Part shown: in pieces, positions 43,088-52,937 of the stretch
Position numbering within the stretch: position 1 is the stretch's first letter
How the letters are laid out: the number at the start of each line of letters is the position of its first letter
Assembly: GCF_007096635.1 (NCBI RefSeq)
Contig: NZ_VKAA01000018.1
Location: 62,001-126,000 of the forward strand
Source of the DNA: Mycolicibacterium sp. 018/SC-01/001
GTDB lineage: Bacteria; Actinomycetota; Actinomycetes; Mycobacteriales; Mycobacteriaceae
Direction: 5' to 3'
DNA length: 64,000 nt
Notes under the pieces: generated by a model
Told to the model about the DNA's origin: nothing
The model's input: the letters and a program-made list of their open reading frames with translations, nothing else
Databases searched by the model: none
Program-made: the position numbers and the translations under genes

Positions 43088-43403
43088 ACGGAAGCCGGGC
43101 GAGGCCAAGGTCGAGCCGGAAGAGAAGGCTCGATCTCCCGACCTCGGCTCCCCAGCACGAGTCCCGGAACCCACGCGGCGCACATGCCGCGGAACAGGCA
43201 AAAGTGTTGCGGGCCTGCGTAAGTGCGAAGATCGGACGGCACCGACGACCCTTTGGGTGGGGTCGCAGCCGAAGCGGATCGCACAGCGCCGAGGCCACCC
43301 ACGCAACCCCATACGCACGCATGGTAACCGGAGGCTCGTGCTGGCGGGCGGCGCGCCGAAGTACTTTTCGAATTACTTCGGAACGCCGCCCGCTTTTGCT
43401 TTG
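43088..43403 (+). ncRNA. Ms1 / MTS2823 RNA (RNA polymerase-binding, stationary phase)
   Basis: No coding gene fits 42994-43425. The stretch has a promoter near 43053-43081, strong internal pairing (e.g. CGAGCCGG with later complementary GC-rich runs) and ends in a perfect-looking terminator, giving a ~315-nt RNA. Size and location between the HAD phosphatase and the Rv3662c homologue match Ms1 of M. smegmatis and MTS2823 of M. tuberculosis, an abundant RNA that binds core RNA polymerase. Identification is by synteny, size and terminator; boundaries are approximate. Confidence 0.8.
43344..43403 (+). terminator. Intrinsic terminator of Ms1 RNA
   Basis: Arms 43344-43363 and 43374-43393 pair 18 of 20 bases around a 10-nt loop and are followed by TTTTGCTTTG, a U-rich tail. 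It lies ~350 bp after the HAD gene. Confidence 0.85.
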
Positions 43404-43425
43404 CTGGTCGCAGCGTCAGGACGGC

Positions 43426-44166
43426 TCAGGACGAGGTGGCGGCAGCAATCGAGAGCGCCTCGCGAGCGCCCGCATGCAGCGCCTCACTGCTCAACACCAA
43501 CCACGCCGCCAGTCCGGCCGGCGTGCCCGACGCGAAACCCCGTGCCGCAGCGGCGTAGTCGCCCGACCGGCGCATCCAGTGCATCTCCGGCACCCCGAGA
43601 CCATGCGGGTCGAGTCCGCTGGCGATCGTGATCAAACGCGAAACCCCGCGCGCCACCACGCCGTCGGCGCTGCCGAACGGCGCGAGAGTCACCAGCTCAC
43701 CGTGGGCCACCGCCGCCAGGACGGTCGCCGGCACCCGCGTGCCACCGGTGGCGAGGTCGGCGAGCAGCTCGAGTCGGCGTCCGACATCGGGATCGGTGCG
43801 AGGCCGGCCCAGGCTGTCGGCGTCGACGAGATCGGCGGCCGCCAGCGCGTGCAGCCGCGCGAGGGCCTGCAGCGGCGCGCGACGCCAGGTGGCGACCAGC
43901 GACCCCTGACCGCCCTCGAGAGCCTCGGCCACTCGCAGCGCGCCGGCGAGCACCGGGTCCGGGTCGGCATCGGCCGCGAACTGCAGTGGGCCACCGTCGA
44001 GGACAGACGACGCCCGCGCCGCCCGCAACGCCGCTTCTGCCGCGGTGCCCGGCCAGCCACGTAGGTTGGTCCGGTGCCGATGCGCCCTGCCCAACGCCTC
44101 GCGCGCCTCCTCCCCGGCCTCGGCAACGCCGGGCAGAGTGGTCAGCGGGGCAAGTGGATCGGTCAC
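43426..44166 (-). CDS. Conserved mycobacterial protein (Rv3662c homologue)
   Basis: A 246-residue, mainly helical, Ala/Leu-rich soluble protein. Conserved-looking parts are 'REALGRAHRHRTNLRGWP', 'ALARLHALAAADLVDADSLGRPR' and 'SRLITIASGLDPHGLGVPEM'. I recognise no catalytic motif. GTG 44166 lies 8 nt after a TAGCGT -10-like box and starts the conserved sequence; an upstream in-frame start would run into the acs promoter. In M. tuberculosis the dpp operon follows; here acs follows directly. Confidence 0.82.
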   Translation of the reverse strand: MTDPLAPLTTLPGVAEAGEEAREALGRAHRHRTNLRGWPGTAAEAALRAARASSVLDGGPLQFAADADPDPVLAGALRVAEALEGGQGSLVATWRRAPLQALARLHALAAADLVDADSLGRPRTDPDVGRRLELLADLATGGTRVPATVLAAVAHGELVTLAPFGSADGVVARGVSRLITIASGLDPHGLGVPEMHWMRRSGDYAAAARGFASGTPAGLAAWLVLSSEALHAGAREALSIAAATSS

Positions 44167-44284
44167 GCCCGCACACGCTAATCGATGGTCGCGGACCGAT
44201 CGGCGCGCCCGTTGCGACGTTCGTCGCGCGGGTGAAGCCGCCCGCAGCGACAGTTGTGAGTTGCCAACGTCGATGCAACGTTGG

Positions 44285-44298
44285 GTGACTACCCTCAC
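44285..44298. promoter_or_regulatory. acs promoter: CRP-like site over the -10 box
   Basis: GTGA-CTACCC-TCAC is a GTGA-N6-TCAC palindrome. The -10 box TACCCT (44290-44295) lies inside it, 7 nt before ATG 44303, so acs is probably leaderless and could be repressed or tuned by CRP. Confidence 0.5.
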
Positions 44299-44302
44299 AG
44301 TC

Positions 44303-46276
<1,974 letters not shown>

Positions 46277-46279
46277 CGC

Positions 46280-46327
46280 CGTCGCGCGGGTGTGCCAGAT
46301 CACGCTCGCGCGACGTTCGGTTTTGGC
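46280..46327 (+). terminator. Inverted repeat with T-rich tail after acs
   Basis: Perfect 9-bp arms 46280-46288 (CGTCGCGCG) and 46307-46315 with an 18-nt loop, followed by TTCGGTTTTGG. A likely acs terminator. Confidence 0.6.
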
Positions 46328-46379
46328 GACCGGTCCCGTCTCAATCTGTGACACAACGGATCACAGAAAAGAGGCAACC

Positions 46380-46640
46380 ATGACCACGCATCGCACCACC
46401 GACCACGTGCCGGCCCGTCGTTCCGGGGGCGTCGCGAAGTTCTCGTTGATCGTCGCGTTCGTCCTCGTCGTCGCGCTGGCGATCTTCGTGCTGCAGAACA
46501 CCGTTCACACCACGATCAACTTCATCGGCTGGAACTTCGATCTGGCCCAGGGGGTGGCCTTGCTCGGGGCCGCCGGTGTCGGTGCGGTGATCGCGCTGGT
46601 CGTCAGCGCCGCGATCCGCGTGCGCCGCGCGGTGCGATAA
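46380..46640 (+). CDS. LapA-domain (DUF1049) small membrane protein
   Basis: An 86-residue protein with two hydrophobic helices: 'FSLIVAFVLVVALAIFVLQN' followed by the LapA-type 'NTVHTTINFIGWNFDLAQGVALLGAAGVGAVI'. The Asn-containing turn after helix 1 is typical of LapA proteins. ATG 46380 has GAGG upstream. Role in the envelope is unknown. It converges on the protease gene. Confidence 0.85.
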   Translation: MTTHRTTDHVPARRSGGVAKFSLIVAFVLVVALAIFVLQNTVHTTINFIGWNFDLAQGVALLGAAGVGAVIALVVSAAIRVRRAVR

Positions 46641-46654
46641 CGCCAGTGGTGAGG

Positions 46655-47383
46655 TCAGGCCGGGCCGACGGGGACGAACCCGCTGCCCGGCCTGTTCTTC
46701 GCCGCGATGTCGGCCAGCTGGGTGTTGATCGACATCGTGACCGCCGGGGTGTGCAGCGGGATGAACTTGACCACGCAGGTCGGCAGGTCTTGCGAGAAGG
46801 CCCCGTGGATCATGCCGACGAGCTTGTTGTCCACGGTGACCGGGGCACCGGAGTCACCGGGCTGACCGCACACCTGGTTGACGATGGTCCCCGGTTGCTC
46901 GCCCGGCCCCCACGTCACGCCGCACGAATAGCCGGTGGTGCGGCCCAACTTGCAGGCCACCTGACCGAAGACCGGGTCGGGGCCGATGCCGTCGATGCGA
47001 AACCCGTTGACCTCGTTGACCGGTCGGACTTTGGCGGGGTCGAACTTGATCACCGCGTAGTCGAGTACGTCGTTACCGGCCACCATGGTGCCGACGATGC
47101 CGGCGTCCTGCTCGGCCTCGCTCGCCACGACGGCGCCGGGACCGCCGCAGTGTGCGGAGGTGAATCCGACGAGGTTCCCGCTGCGGTCGGTGCCGATCGC
47201 CGTCAGCGTGCACAGGGTGTCGCCGTTGACGACGATTCCGGACCCGCCGCCGAGGGTCACCGGGGCGTCAGCGTGCGCGACGCCGACTCCGGCGACGACA
47301 CCGACGATCAGCAGGATCACAGCCCCCACCACCGCGCGGACCGCAGAAGAAACTGCCGGCTGGTCGAACTTGTTCACACTCAC
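46655..47383 (-). CDS. Secreted trypsin-like (S1) serine protease (Rv3668c homologue)
   Basis: A 242-residue exported protease. The signal peptide covers about residues 12-42 ('VVGAVILLIVGVVAGVGVAHA'). The catalytic triad is His in 'GFTSAHCGGPG', Asp in 'VLDYAVIKFD' and Ser in 'QPGDSGAPVTVD'. Cysteine pairs fit chymotrypsin-fold disulfides. GTG 47383 is preferred; GTG 47377 two codons later is equally possible, while longer in-frame starts would lack a sensible signal. It is homologous to M. tuberculosis Rv3668c, of unknown substrate. Confidence 0.9.
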   Translation of the reverse strand: MSVNKFDQPAVSSAVRAVVGAVILLIVGVVAGVGVAHADAPVTLGGGSGIVVNGDTLCTLTAIGTDRSGNLVGFTSAHCGGPGAVVASEAEQDAGIVGTMVAGNDVLDYAVIKFDPAKVRPVNEVNGFRIDGIGPDPVFGQVACKLGRTTGYSCGVTWGPGEQPGTIVNQVCGQPGDSGAPVTVDNKLVGMIHGAFSQDLPTCVVKFIPLHTPAVTMSINTQLADIAAKNRPGSGFVPVGPA

Positions 47384-47522
47384 CCCGATCGCTACGGCCC
47401 GACCCGCCGGAAAAGTCCCGAGAAACAATCGAGCCAGTCTAACGTCACCGCGGAATCGTTTCGTTCCGCGCCACGTGGCAACATAAGCCGCGACCAGATC
47501 ACATGCGGGGAAGGAAGCTCTT

Positions 47523-48029
47523 GTGAGCGATCGCAGTAACGGCGCACCGGCGACGGTGACATCCATTCCGCTGGTGGATCCGCACGCGCCGAAGCCGGAC
47601 CCCTCGATCGGCGACCTGGTCAAGGACGCGACGGCCCAGGTCTCGACGCTGGTGCGGGCCGAGGTGGAGCTCGCCAAGGCAGAGATCACCCGCGACGTCA
47701 AAAAGGGCCTGACCGGCAGCGTCTTCTTCATCCTCGCGCTGGTCGTGCTGTTCTACTCCACCTTCTTTTTCTTCTTCTTCCTCGCCGAACTGCTCGACAC
47801 CTGGCTGTGGCGCTGGGCCGCGTTCCTGATCGTCTTCGGCATCATGGTCGTGGTCACCGCGGCGTTGGCTCTGGTCGGCTTCCTCAAGGTGCGGCGGATC
47901 CGCGGTCCCCGCAAGACCATCGAGTCGGTCAAGGAGATCCCCGAGGCGTTCGGCGCGGGCGCTGACAAGAAGGCCGTCGCGACCACGAACGGCGGCAAGC
48001 CGGCGACGACGGACCCGTCCGGCTGGTAA
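47523..48029 (+). CDS. Phage holin-like superfamily III (DUF1469) membrane protein (Rv3669 homologue)
   Basis: A 168-residue protein: disordered N-terminus, an amphipathic region 'LVKDATAQVSTLVRAEVELAKAEI', then two helices including an unusual 'FYSTFFFFFFLAELL' run and 'AAFLIVFGIMVVVTAALALVGF'. The Act-holin-3 family name reflects topology only. GTG 47523. The TAA stop overlaps the ephE ATG by one base, so the two are co-translated. Confidence 0.88.
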   Translation: MSDRSNGAPATVTSIPLVDPHAPKPDPSIGDLVKDATAQVSTLVRAEVELAKAEITRDVKKGLTGSVFFILALVVLFYSTFFFFFFLAELLDTWLWRWAAFLIVFGIMVVVTAALALVGFLKVRRIRGPRKTIESVKEIPEAFGAGADKKAVATTNGGKPATTDPSGW

Positions 48030-48988
48030 TGGCCGCACCCGATCCGTCGGTCGTACGCATCGGCGGACCCTGGCGTCACTTCGATGTGCACGCCAACGGC
48101 ATCCGCTTCCACGTCGTCGAGGCGCAGCGGGAGGCGGGCGCCGACGATCAGTCCCGGCCGTTGACCGACCGTCCGCTGGTGATCCTGCTGCACGGGTTCG
48201 GCTCGTTCTGGTGGTCCTGGCGCCACCAGTTGCGCGGCCTGTCGGGGGCGCGGGTGGTCGCGGTGGATCTGCGCGGCTACGGCGCCAGCGACAAGCCCCC
48301 GCGCGGATACGACGGATGGACCCTGGCCGGCGACACCGCGGGCCTGGTGCGCGCGCTGGGGCACAACACCGCGACGCTCGTGGGCCACGCCGACGGCGGG
48401 CTGGTCTGCTGGGCCACGGCGGTCCTGCATCCGCGGGTGGTGCACGCCATCGCCGTGGTCAGCTCGCCGCACCCGGCGGCGCTGCGTGCCTCGACGGTGC
48501 GCCGCCGCGATCAGGGCCGGGCCCTGCTGCCGTCGATGCTGCGCTACCAGCTGCCGATGTGGCCGGAGCGCATGCTGACCCGGCACGACGCCGCCGAACT
48601 CGAGCGCATCGTGCGCGCCCGGTCCAGCGTGCCGTGGCAGGCGAGCGACGACTTCGCCGAGACGATGCCGTTGCTCCGGCGGGCGTTCCAGATCCCGTCG
48701 GCCGCGCATTCGGCGCTGGAGTACCAACGCTGGGCGGTGCGCAGCCAGCTGCGCAGTGAGGGCCGGCGATTCATGCGGTCGATGAAGCGGCCGATCGCGG
48801 TGCCCGTGCTGCATCTGCGCGGCGACACCGATCCCTATGTCCTCGCCGACCCGGTGTACCGCACACAGCACTTTGCGCCGCACGGCCGCTACGTATCCGT
48901 CGACGCCGCAGGCCATTTCGCTCATGAGGAAGCTCCGGACGCGGTCAACGCACAGCTCGAGCGGTTCCTTCGCCAGGTGTACGGCTGA
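48029..48988 (+). CDS. ephE: Alpha/beta hydrolase, epoxide hydrolase family EphE
   Basis: A 319-residue alpha/beta hydrolase. The oxyanion motif is 'LLHGFGSFWWSW', the nucleophile elbow is 'VGHADGG' (Asp nucleophile, as in epoxide hydrolases) and the His is in 'VDAAGHFAHEE'. Cap-domain tyrosines that polarise the epoxide are not certain ('ALEYQRW' is a candidate). Homologue of Rv3670. Its stop codon abuts the convergent marP stop with no gap. Confidence 0.92.
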   Translation: MAAPDPSVVRIGGPWRHFDVHANGIRFHVVEAQREAGADDQSRPLTDRPLVILLHGFGSFWWSWRHQLRGLSGARVVAVDLRGYGASDKPPRGYDGWTLAGDTAGLVRALGHNTATLVGHADGGLVCWATAVLHPRVVHAIAVVSSPHPAALRASTVRRRDQGRALLPSMLRYQLPMWPERMLTRHDAAELERIVRARSSVPWQASDDFAETMPLLRRAFQIPSAAHSALEYQRWAVRSQLRSEGRRFMRSMKRPIAVPVLHLRGDTDPYVLADPVYRTQHFAPHGRYVSVDAAGHFAHEEAPDAVNAQLERFLRQVYG

Positions 48989-50179
48989 TCAGCCGCTGAT
49001 GCAGGCGCCTGTCGGCACGGGCGCCACGTTGCCGACCTTGGCCATCTGCCGGGACACCTCCTGGGCGGTCAGCACGAACCCGGTGTCGACGTCGTCGACG
49101 GCCGCGCCGAACACCACCCCCAGCACCTTGCCCGACCGGTTGATCATCGGACCACCCGAATTGCCCTGCTTCACGGTGCCGCGGATCGTGTACACCTCCC
49201 GCGTCACCGTCGTGCTGCGGTAGATGTCGGGGCCGTTGAGTTCGATGACCTCGCGCACGCGCGCCGGCGTCGCGGTGAAGTCGCCTCCCCCGGGATATCC
49301 CAGCACGATGCCGTCGGTGCCCGCCGGCGCCTCGGAGTCGACGAACTGCAGCGGGGCGGACGGCAGGTCGGGCACATCGAGGATCGAGATGTCGGCGTCG
49401 GGGTCGTAGCTGACGACCTTGGCGTTGTAGTCCTTGCCGTCGGCCTGCACGGTGACGGTCTCCGACCCAGCGACGACGTGCGCGTTGGACATCACCCGAT
49501 TCGGTGCGACGACGAAACCGCTGCCTTCGAGGACCTTCTGGCAGCTCGGTGCGACGCCGCGCACCTTCACCACACTCGACCGCGTCGCATTGACGACCGC
49601 CGACGTCGCGAGTGACGCGTCGGGGGCGTCGACGGCGGCCACCGGTGTCGGGCCGAAATCTTTGAGGACGTCGTGCAGTCCGGAGGTGTCCCACAGCCCG
49701 GACAGCCGGCCGGGCACCGAGCGCAGCCAGGTCGGTGCGACGGAGTCGACCTCGGCGATCACCCTGGACCCCTGCACCGCGGCAGCCAGGTTGGGCTGCG
49801 GCGAGGACACCAGGGCGGTGCCCAGCAGCCACGCCGCGGTGAACACGAGCACCAGCTGCACGGCGACGCCGATCACCGAGTCCACCACGCGCAGCGTCGG
49901 ATTGCGGATCGCACCGCGTACCGCCCGGCCGAGCACCACGCCGGCGATCTCACCGACCACCACCAACGCGAGGATCAAGAACAGCGTGACGAACAGCTTC
50001 GTGCGCGGCCCGTCGATGTTGTTGACCACGTGCGGGGCGAGCAGCACGCCGGCGACCGCGCCGAGCACCACGCCGACCAGCGCCAGCACAGAACCGGGCG
50101 CGCCGGATCGCCAGCCCGAGATGGCGGCGATCAGCGCTACGGCGAGTACGGCTATGTCCAGCCACTGTGACGATGTCAT
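48989..50179 (-). CDS. marP: Membrane-bound serine protease MarP (acid resistance)
   Basis: A 396-residue protein with four N-terminal helices (colicin V-production-like domain, ~1-160) and a periplasmic chymotrypsin-like protease. The triad is His in 'VMSNAHVVAG', Asp in 'DPDADISILDV' and Ser in 'QGNSGGPMINRSG'. Two cysteines ('APSCQKV' and 'GACISG') match the redox disulfide described for Rv3671c. MarP protects against acid, in part by activating the hydrolase RipA. ATG 50179 overlaps the Nudix stop (ATGA). Confidence 0.96.
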   Translation of the reverse strand: MTSSQWLDIAVLAVALIAAISGWRSGAPGSVLALVGVVLGAVAGVLLAPHVVNNIDGPRTKLFVTLFLILALVVVGEIAGVVLGRAVRGAIRNPTLRVVDSVIGVAVQLVLVFTAAWLLGTALVSSPQPNLAAAVQGSRVIAEVDSVAPTWLRSVPGRLSGLWDTSGLHDVLKDFGPTPVAAVDAPDASLATSAVVNATRSSVVKVRGVAPSCQKVLEGSGFVVAPNRVMSNAHVVAGSETVTVQADGKDYNAKVVSYDPDADISILDVPDLPSAPLQFVDSEAPAGTDGIVLGYPGGGDFTATPARVREVIELNGPDIYRSTTVTREVYTIRGTVKQGNSGGPMINRSGKVLGVVFGAAVDDVDTGFVLTAQEVSRQMAKVGNVAPVPTGACISG

Positions 50180-50958
50180 CGTTGGACCTCACCGTAGCTG
50201 CCCGCGGCCTCCAGGCGCGCCATTGCATCGCCGACTTCGTACACGGCGTCGGTGTCCCATGGCTGCGTCCAGCCCGCGACGTCGATGATCGCGGCGATGA
50301 TCTGACCGGTGAATCCCCACACCAGCATCTCGTTGAGCAGGAACGCCGGACCGGCGAAACGACGGGTGCTCTCCTTGCGGTACACCATCAGCCGGTTGGC
50401 CGGGTTGACGAACGCGCGTACCGGAACCCGCGCCACGACCGCGGTCTCGGACTCGTCGACGACCGAGACGGGTCCGGGGTCGGTGGAGAACGCCAGCACG
50501 GGCACGACCTGGAACCCTGACGGCGGGATGAACATCGTGTCGAGGGTGGCCAGCGGGCGCAGCCGGGTCGGTTGCAGGCCCGTCTCCTCCGTGGCTTCGC
50601 GCAGCGCGGTGTGTACCGGGCTGTGGTCGCCGGGGTCGGCGGCACCGCCGGGGAACGCGGCCTGGCCCGCGTGGTGGCGCAGCGTCGAGGCGCGCATGGT
50701 GACGAGCAGGTCCGCATCAGCGGGGAGCTCGCCGGGTGCGCCGTCCTCGGGACCGGAGAACAACACGAGCACCGCGGCGTCCCGGCGGACACCGCTGACG
50801 GCAGCGGTGACGTTGGCTGCGGTCAGCGCGGCGAACATCTCGGGGGTCACGCGCTGACGGAAGGCGTCTTTGACCGCGGCCGGTTCGGTGACGATCGGGG
50901 TCAGCCAGGGCGGCGCGGCGTCAGGCGTCAACTCGCCGTCCCTGATCTCCCAGCTCAC
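50176..50958 (-). CDS. Nudix hydrolase, CoA pyrophosphatase-like (Rv3672c homologue)
   Basis: A 260-residue protein with the Nudix box 'GGAADPGDHSPVHTALREAT' continuing EETGL (G-x5-E-x7-REUXEE-x-GU pattern) and the upstream 'RHHAGQAAFPGG' typical of the CoA/acyl-CoA diphosphatase branch. Substrate is inferred from the family. It overlaps both neighbours by 4 bp (ATGA), forming the unit nth-adjacent thioredoxin-like gene, Nudix, marP. Confidence 0.92.
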   Translation of the reverse strand: MSWEIRDGELTPDAAPPWLTPIVTEPAAVKDAFRQRVTPEMFAALTAANVTAAVSGVRRDAAVLVLFSGPEDGAPGELPADADLLVTMRASTLRHHAGQAAFPGGAADPGDHSPVHTALREATEETGLQPTRLRPLATLDTMFIPPSGFQVVPVLAFSTDPGPVSVVDESETAVVARVPVRAFVNPANRLMVYRKESTRRFAGPAFLLNEMLVWGFTGQIIAAIIDVAGWTQPWDTDAVYEVGDAMARLEAAGSYGEVQR

Positions 50959-51608
50959 CTCACTCCTAACGTCGGATCCACTGCGGCGGCGATCTCGTCA
51001 GCGGTGGCAAACGACCGGGGCAGGATCTGCGCCACGCTACCGTCTGCGCGCAGCACCACGGTCGCCGGCATCACGTTCGGGACCTGCAGCGCAGCGGCGA
51101 TCCGGCGCCGTCCGTCCTGCAGCGTCGGCAGGTGCACGCCGAGGTCGGCGAGCCGGAGCAAGCCCGCGGTCTCGTTCTCGTCCTGGTGCACGGTGAGTAC
51201 GAGAACGTTCGGCCCGACGCGGCGCTGGTACTCCGCCATGGCCGGCAGCTCGTCGGCACAGGGACCGCACCAGTACGCCCACAGGTTCAGCACCGTCGGA
51301 CGGCCGGCGACGGCGCGGGCGACGTCGACCGGAGTACCGTCGCCGGCGCATTCGACGACGATGCCACGCAACGCCTCGGGTCCGGGCCCGGCGGTCGGTC
51401 CGGGGCATGGCTGCAGCGCGGCTCGCGCGCGCGGTCCAGCCAAGGCGGTCGCGGTGTCGGCGTCGCGCTTGTCGCGCGCCGAGACGGCTGCCGGTGTGGC
51501 GGGCGCGGCCGGACCGACCGGGTCGTCGCCCAGCTCCTCGACCAGCGCGATGCCGAGGGCGACGAGGACCACCAACGCCACGACACTCCACCGTGCCGAC
51601 GTGCTCAT
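50955..51608 (-). CDS. Membrane-anchored thioredoxin-like (TlpA/CcmG-type) protein (Rv3673c homologue)
   Basis: A 217-residue exported protein: an N-terminal anchor ('WSVVALVVLVALGIALVEEL') then a thioredoxin fold with the redox motif 'LNLWAYWCGPCADELPAM' and a cis-proline region 'NVMPATVVL'. It is likely a periplasmic thiol-disulfide enzyme. The extra pair of Cys ('QPCPGP', 'VECAGDG') fits other CcmG/ResA-like mycobacterial proteins. ATG 51608. Coupled to Nudix and marP; MarP has a redox-sensitive disulfide, an interesting pairing. Confidence 0.9.
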   Translation of the reverse strand: MSTSARWSVVALVVLVALGIALVEELGDDPVGPAAPATPAAVSARDKRDADTATALAGPRARAALQPCPGPTAGPGPEALRGIVVECAGDGTPVDVARAVAGRPTVLNLWAYWCGPCADELPAMAEYQRRVGPNVLVLTVHQDENETAGLLRLADLGVHLPTLQDGRRRIAAALQVPNVMPATVVLRADGSVAQILPRSFATADEIAAAVDPTLGVR

Positions 51609-51616
51609 CGCGGCTC

Positions 51617-52384
51617 TTACAGGCCGGCCAACGCCAGCAGGTGCTCGGTCTCCGGGCCCTTGACCAGCGGGGCCGCGACCAGCGGGTCGGTGGGTCCGAT
51701 GCCGTAGGAGGGACAGTCCTTGGCGAGCACGCACACCCCGCAGGCGGGCTTGCGGGCGTGGCACACCCGGCGTCCGTGAAAGATCACGCGGTGGCTGAGC
51801 AGTGTCCATTCGCGCCGTTCGATGAGTTCGCCGACGGCGTGCTCGACCTTGACCGGATCCTCGAGCGACGTCCAGCGCCAGCGCCGAACCAGACGCCCGA
51901 AATGGGTGTCGACAGTGATGCCGGGGATGTCGAACGCGTTGCCGAGGATGACGTTGGCCGTCTTGCGTCCGACACCGGGCAGCGTCACCAGTTCGTCGAG
52001 GCTCGCGGGCACCTCGCCGTCAAAGCGCTCGACCAGCTCCTGGCCCAGTCGGATCAGGGAAGACGCCTTGTTCCGGAAGAACCCGGTGGGTCGGATCAAC
52101 TCTTCGAGTTCTGTTCTGTCGGCCGCCGCGTAGTCCTGCGCGGTGCGGTACTTCGCGAACAGTGCCGGGGTGGTCAGGTTGACGCGCTTGTCTGTGCTCT
52201 GCGCGGACAGGATCGTGGCGACCGTCAGCTCGAGGGGGTTGGTGAAGTCCAGCTCGCAGTACACGTGCGGAAACGCCGTGGCGAGGGTGCGGTTCATCCG
52301 GCGGGCGCGCCGCACCAAGCCCAGATGGGTCTCCTTCTCCCATTTGGCGGAATCGAAGGCGCTGGCGCGTTTGGTCGCGGTCAC
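51617..52384 (-). CDS. nth: Endonuclease III
   Basis: A 255-residue DNA glycosylase/AP lyase for oxidised pyrimidines. The helix-hairpin-helix is 'LVTLPGVGRKTANVILGNAF', with catalytic Lys ('STDKRV' region) and Asp ('VDTHFGRLVRR'). The [4Fe-4S] loop is 'CHARKPACGVCVLAKDC' (C-x6-C-x2-C-x5-C). GTG 52384 is 6 nt after TACGCT, indicating a leaderless message. Confidence 0.96.
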   Translation of the reverse strand: MTATKRASAFDSAKWEKETHLGLVRRARRMNRTLATAFPHVYCELDFTNPLELTVATILSAQSTDKRVNLTTPALFAKYRTAQDYAAADRTELEELIRPTGFFRNKASSLIRLGQELVERFDGEVPASLDELVTLPGVGRKTANVILGNAFDIPGITVDTHFGRLVRRWRWTSLEDPVKVEHAVGELIERREWTLLSHRVIFHGRRVCHARKPACGVCVLAKDCPSYGIGPTDPLVAAPLVKGPETEHLLALAGL

Positions 52385-52390
52385 CTCGCC

Positions 52391-52396
52391 AGCGTA
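52391..52396 (-). promoter_or_regulatory. -10 box of nth (leaderless)
   Basis: TACGCT on the minus strand, 6 nt before GTG 52384. Confidence 0.5.
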
Positions 52397-52460
52397 CTGA
52401 GAACCTCCGACACAACCGAGGGGAACCCGGCGCCAGATAGGTCGTTAACGAGGGCTTTTC

Positions 52461-52832
52461 GTGATCCGTCCGAGACCTTCGCCGTGTTTACTTCCGCATG
52501 TGTCGTGGTTGCTCGTCGCGCTGATACCGGGATTGTTGATGCTGGCGACGTTCGGTTTGGAGCGGGTGGAGGCAAGCCTGCGCCAGCAGACCATCTCGGC
52601 TGCCGATGTCGCCGATTTCCTCAACCAAGCCGAGGCCAGCGACGTCGACGCGTTGGTGCGCGACGGGCTGGACACCGCGATCAGCGACCAGACCCGGCGG
52701 CGGGTGGAGCGCGAGGGCGCTGAGGCGGCTCCGCTCCCGACGACGGCGGCGGTGGGTTTGCCCACGGCGCAGTCGTTTCCCCACCGACTCAATAACGGGT
52801 TTCAGCAGACCCGACATGCCAATCCTGTGTAG
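52461..52832 (+). CDS. Small membrane protein upstream of crp (Rv3675 homologue)
   Basis: A 123-residue protein with one hydrophobic helix near residues 15-33 ('SWLLVALIPGLLMLATFGLE') and a polar, acidic C-terminal part ('ADVADFLNQAEASDVDALV'). The M. tuberculosis homologue is of similar size and unknown function. GTG 52461 is the most plausible start. It lies between nth and crp, co-directional with crp but separated by 105 bp. Confidence 0.78.
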   Translation: MIRPRPSPCLLPHVSWLLVALIPGLLMLATFGLERVEASLRQQTISAADVADFLNQAEASDVDALVRDGLDTAISDQTRRRVEREGAEAAPLPTTAAVGLPTAQSFPHRLNNGFQQTRHANPV

Positions 52833-52861
52833 CGTGGGCTGGTCACGACAGGACCTGGCAC

Positions 52862-52867
52862 TAGACT
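52862..52867 (+). promoter_or_regulatory. -10 box of crp
   Basis: TAGACT lies ~70 bp before GTG 52938, giving a leader with an AGAGGGG ribosome site at 52927-52933, unlike the many leaderless genes here. Confidence 0.45.
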
Positions 52868-52937
52868 GACGCGGCCTCCGTTCCGACGTCGGCGTGCAGT
52901 TACCTGAAAACCAACATCTTCTTCTAAGAGGGGCAAC

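Noticed and set aside
42935..43343. Short open frames in the Ms1 region
   Set aside because: No family similarity and incompatible with the strongly structured RNA and terminator there.
43344..43393. Stem-loop after the HAD gene read as an attachment site
   Set aside because: Arms plus T-rich tail fit an intrinsic terminator, and no integrase or direct repeat is present.
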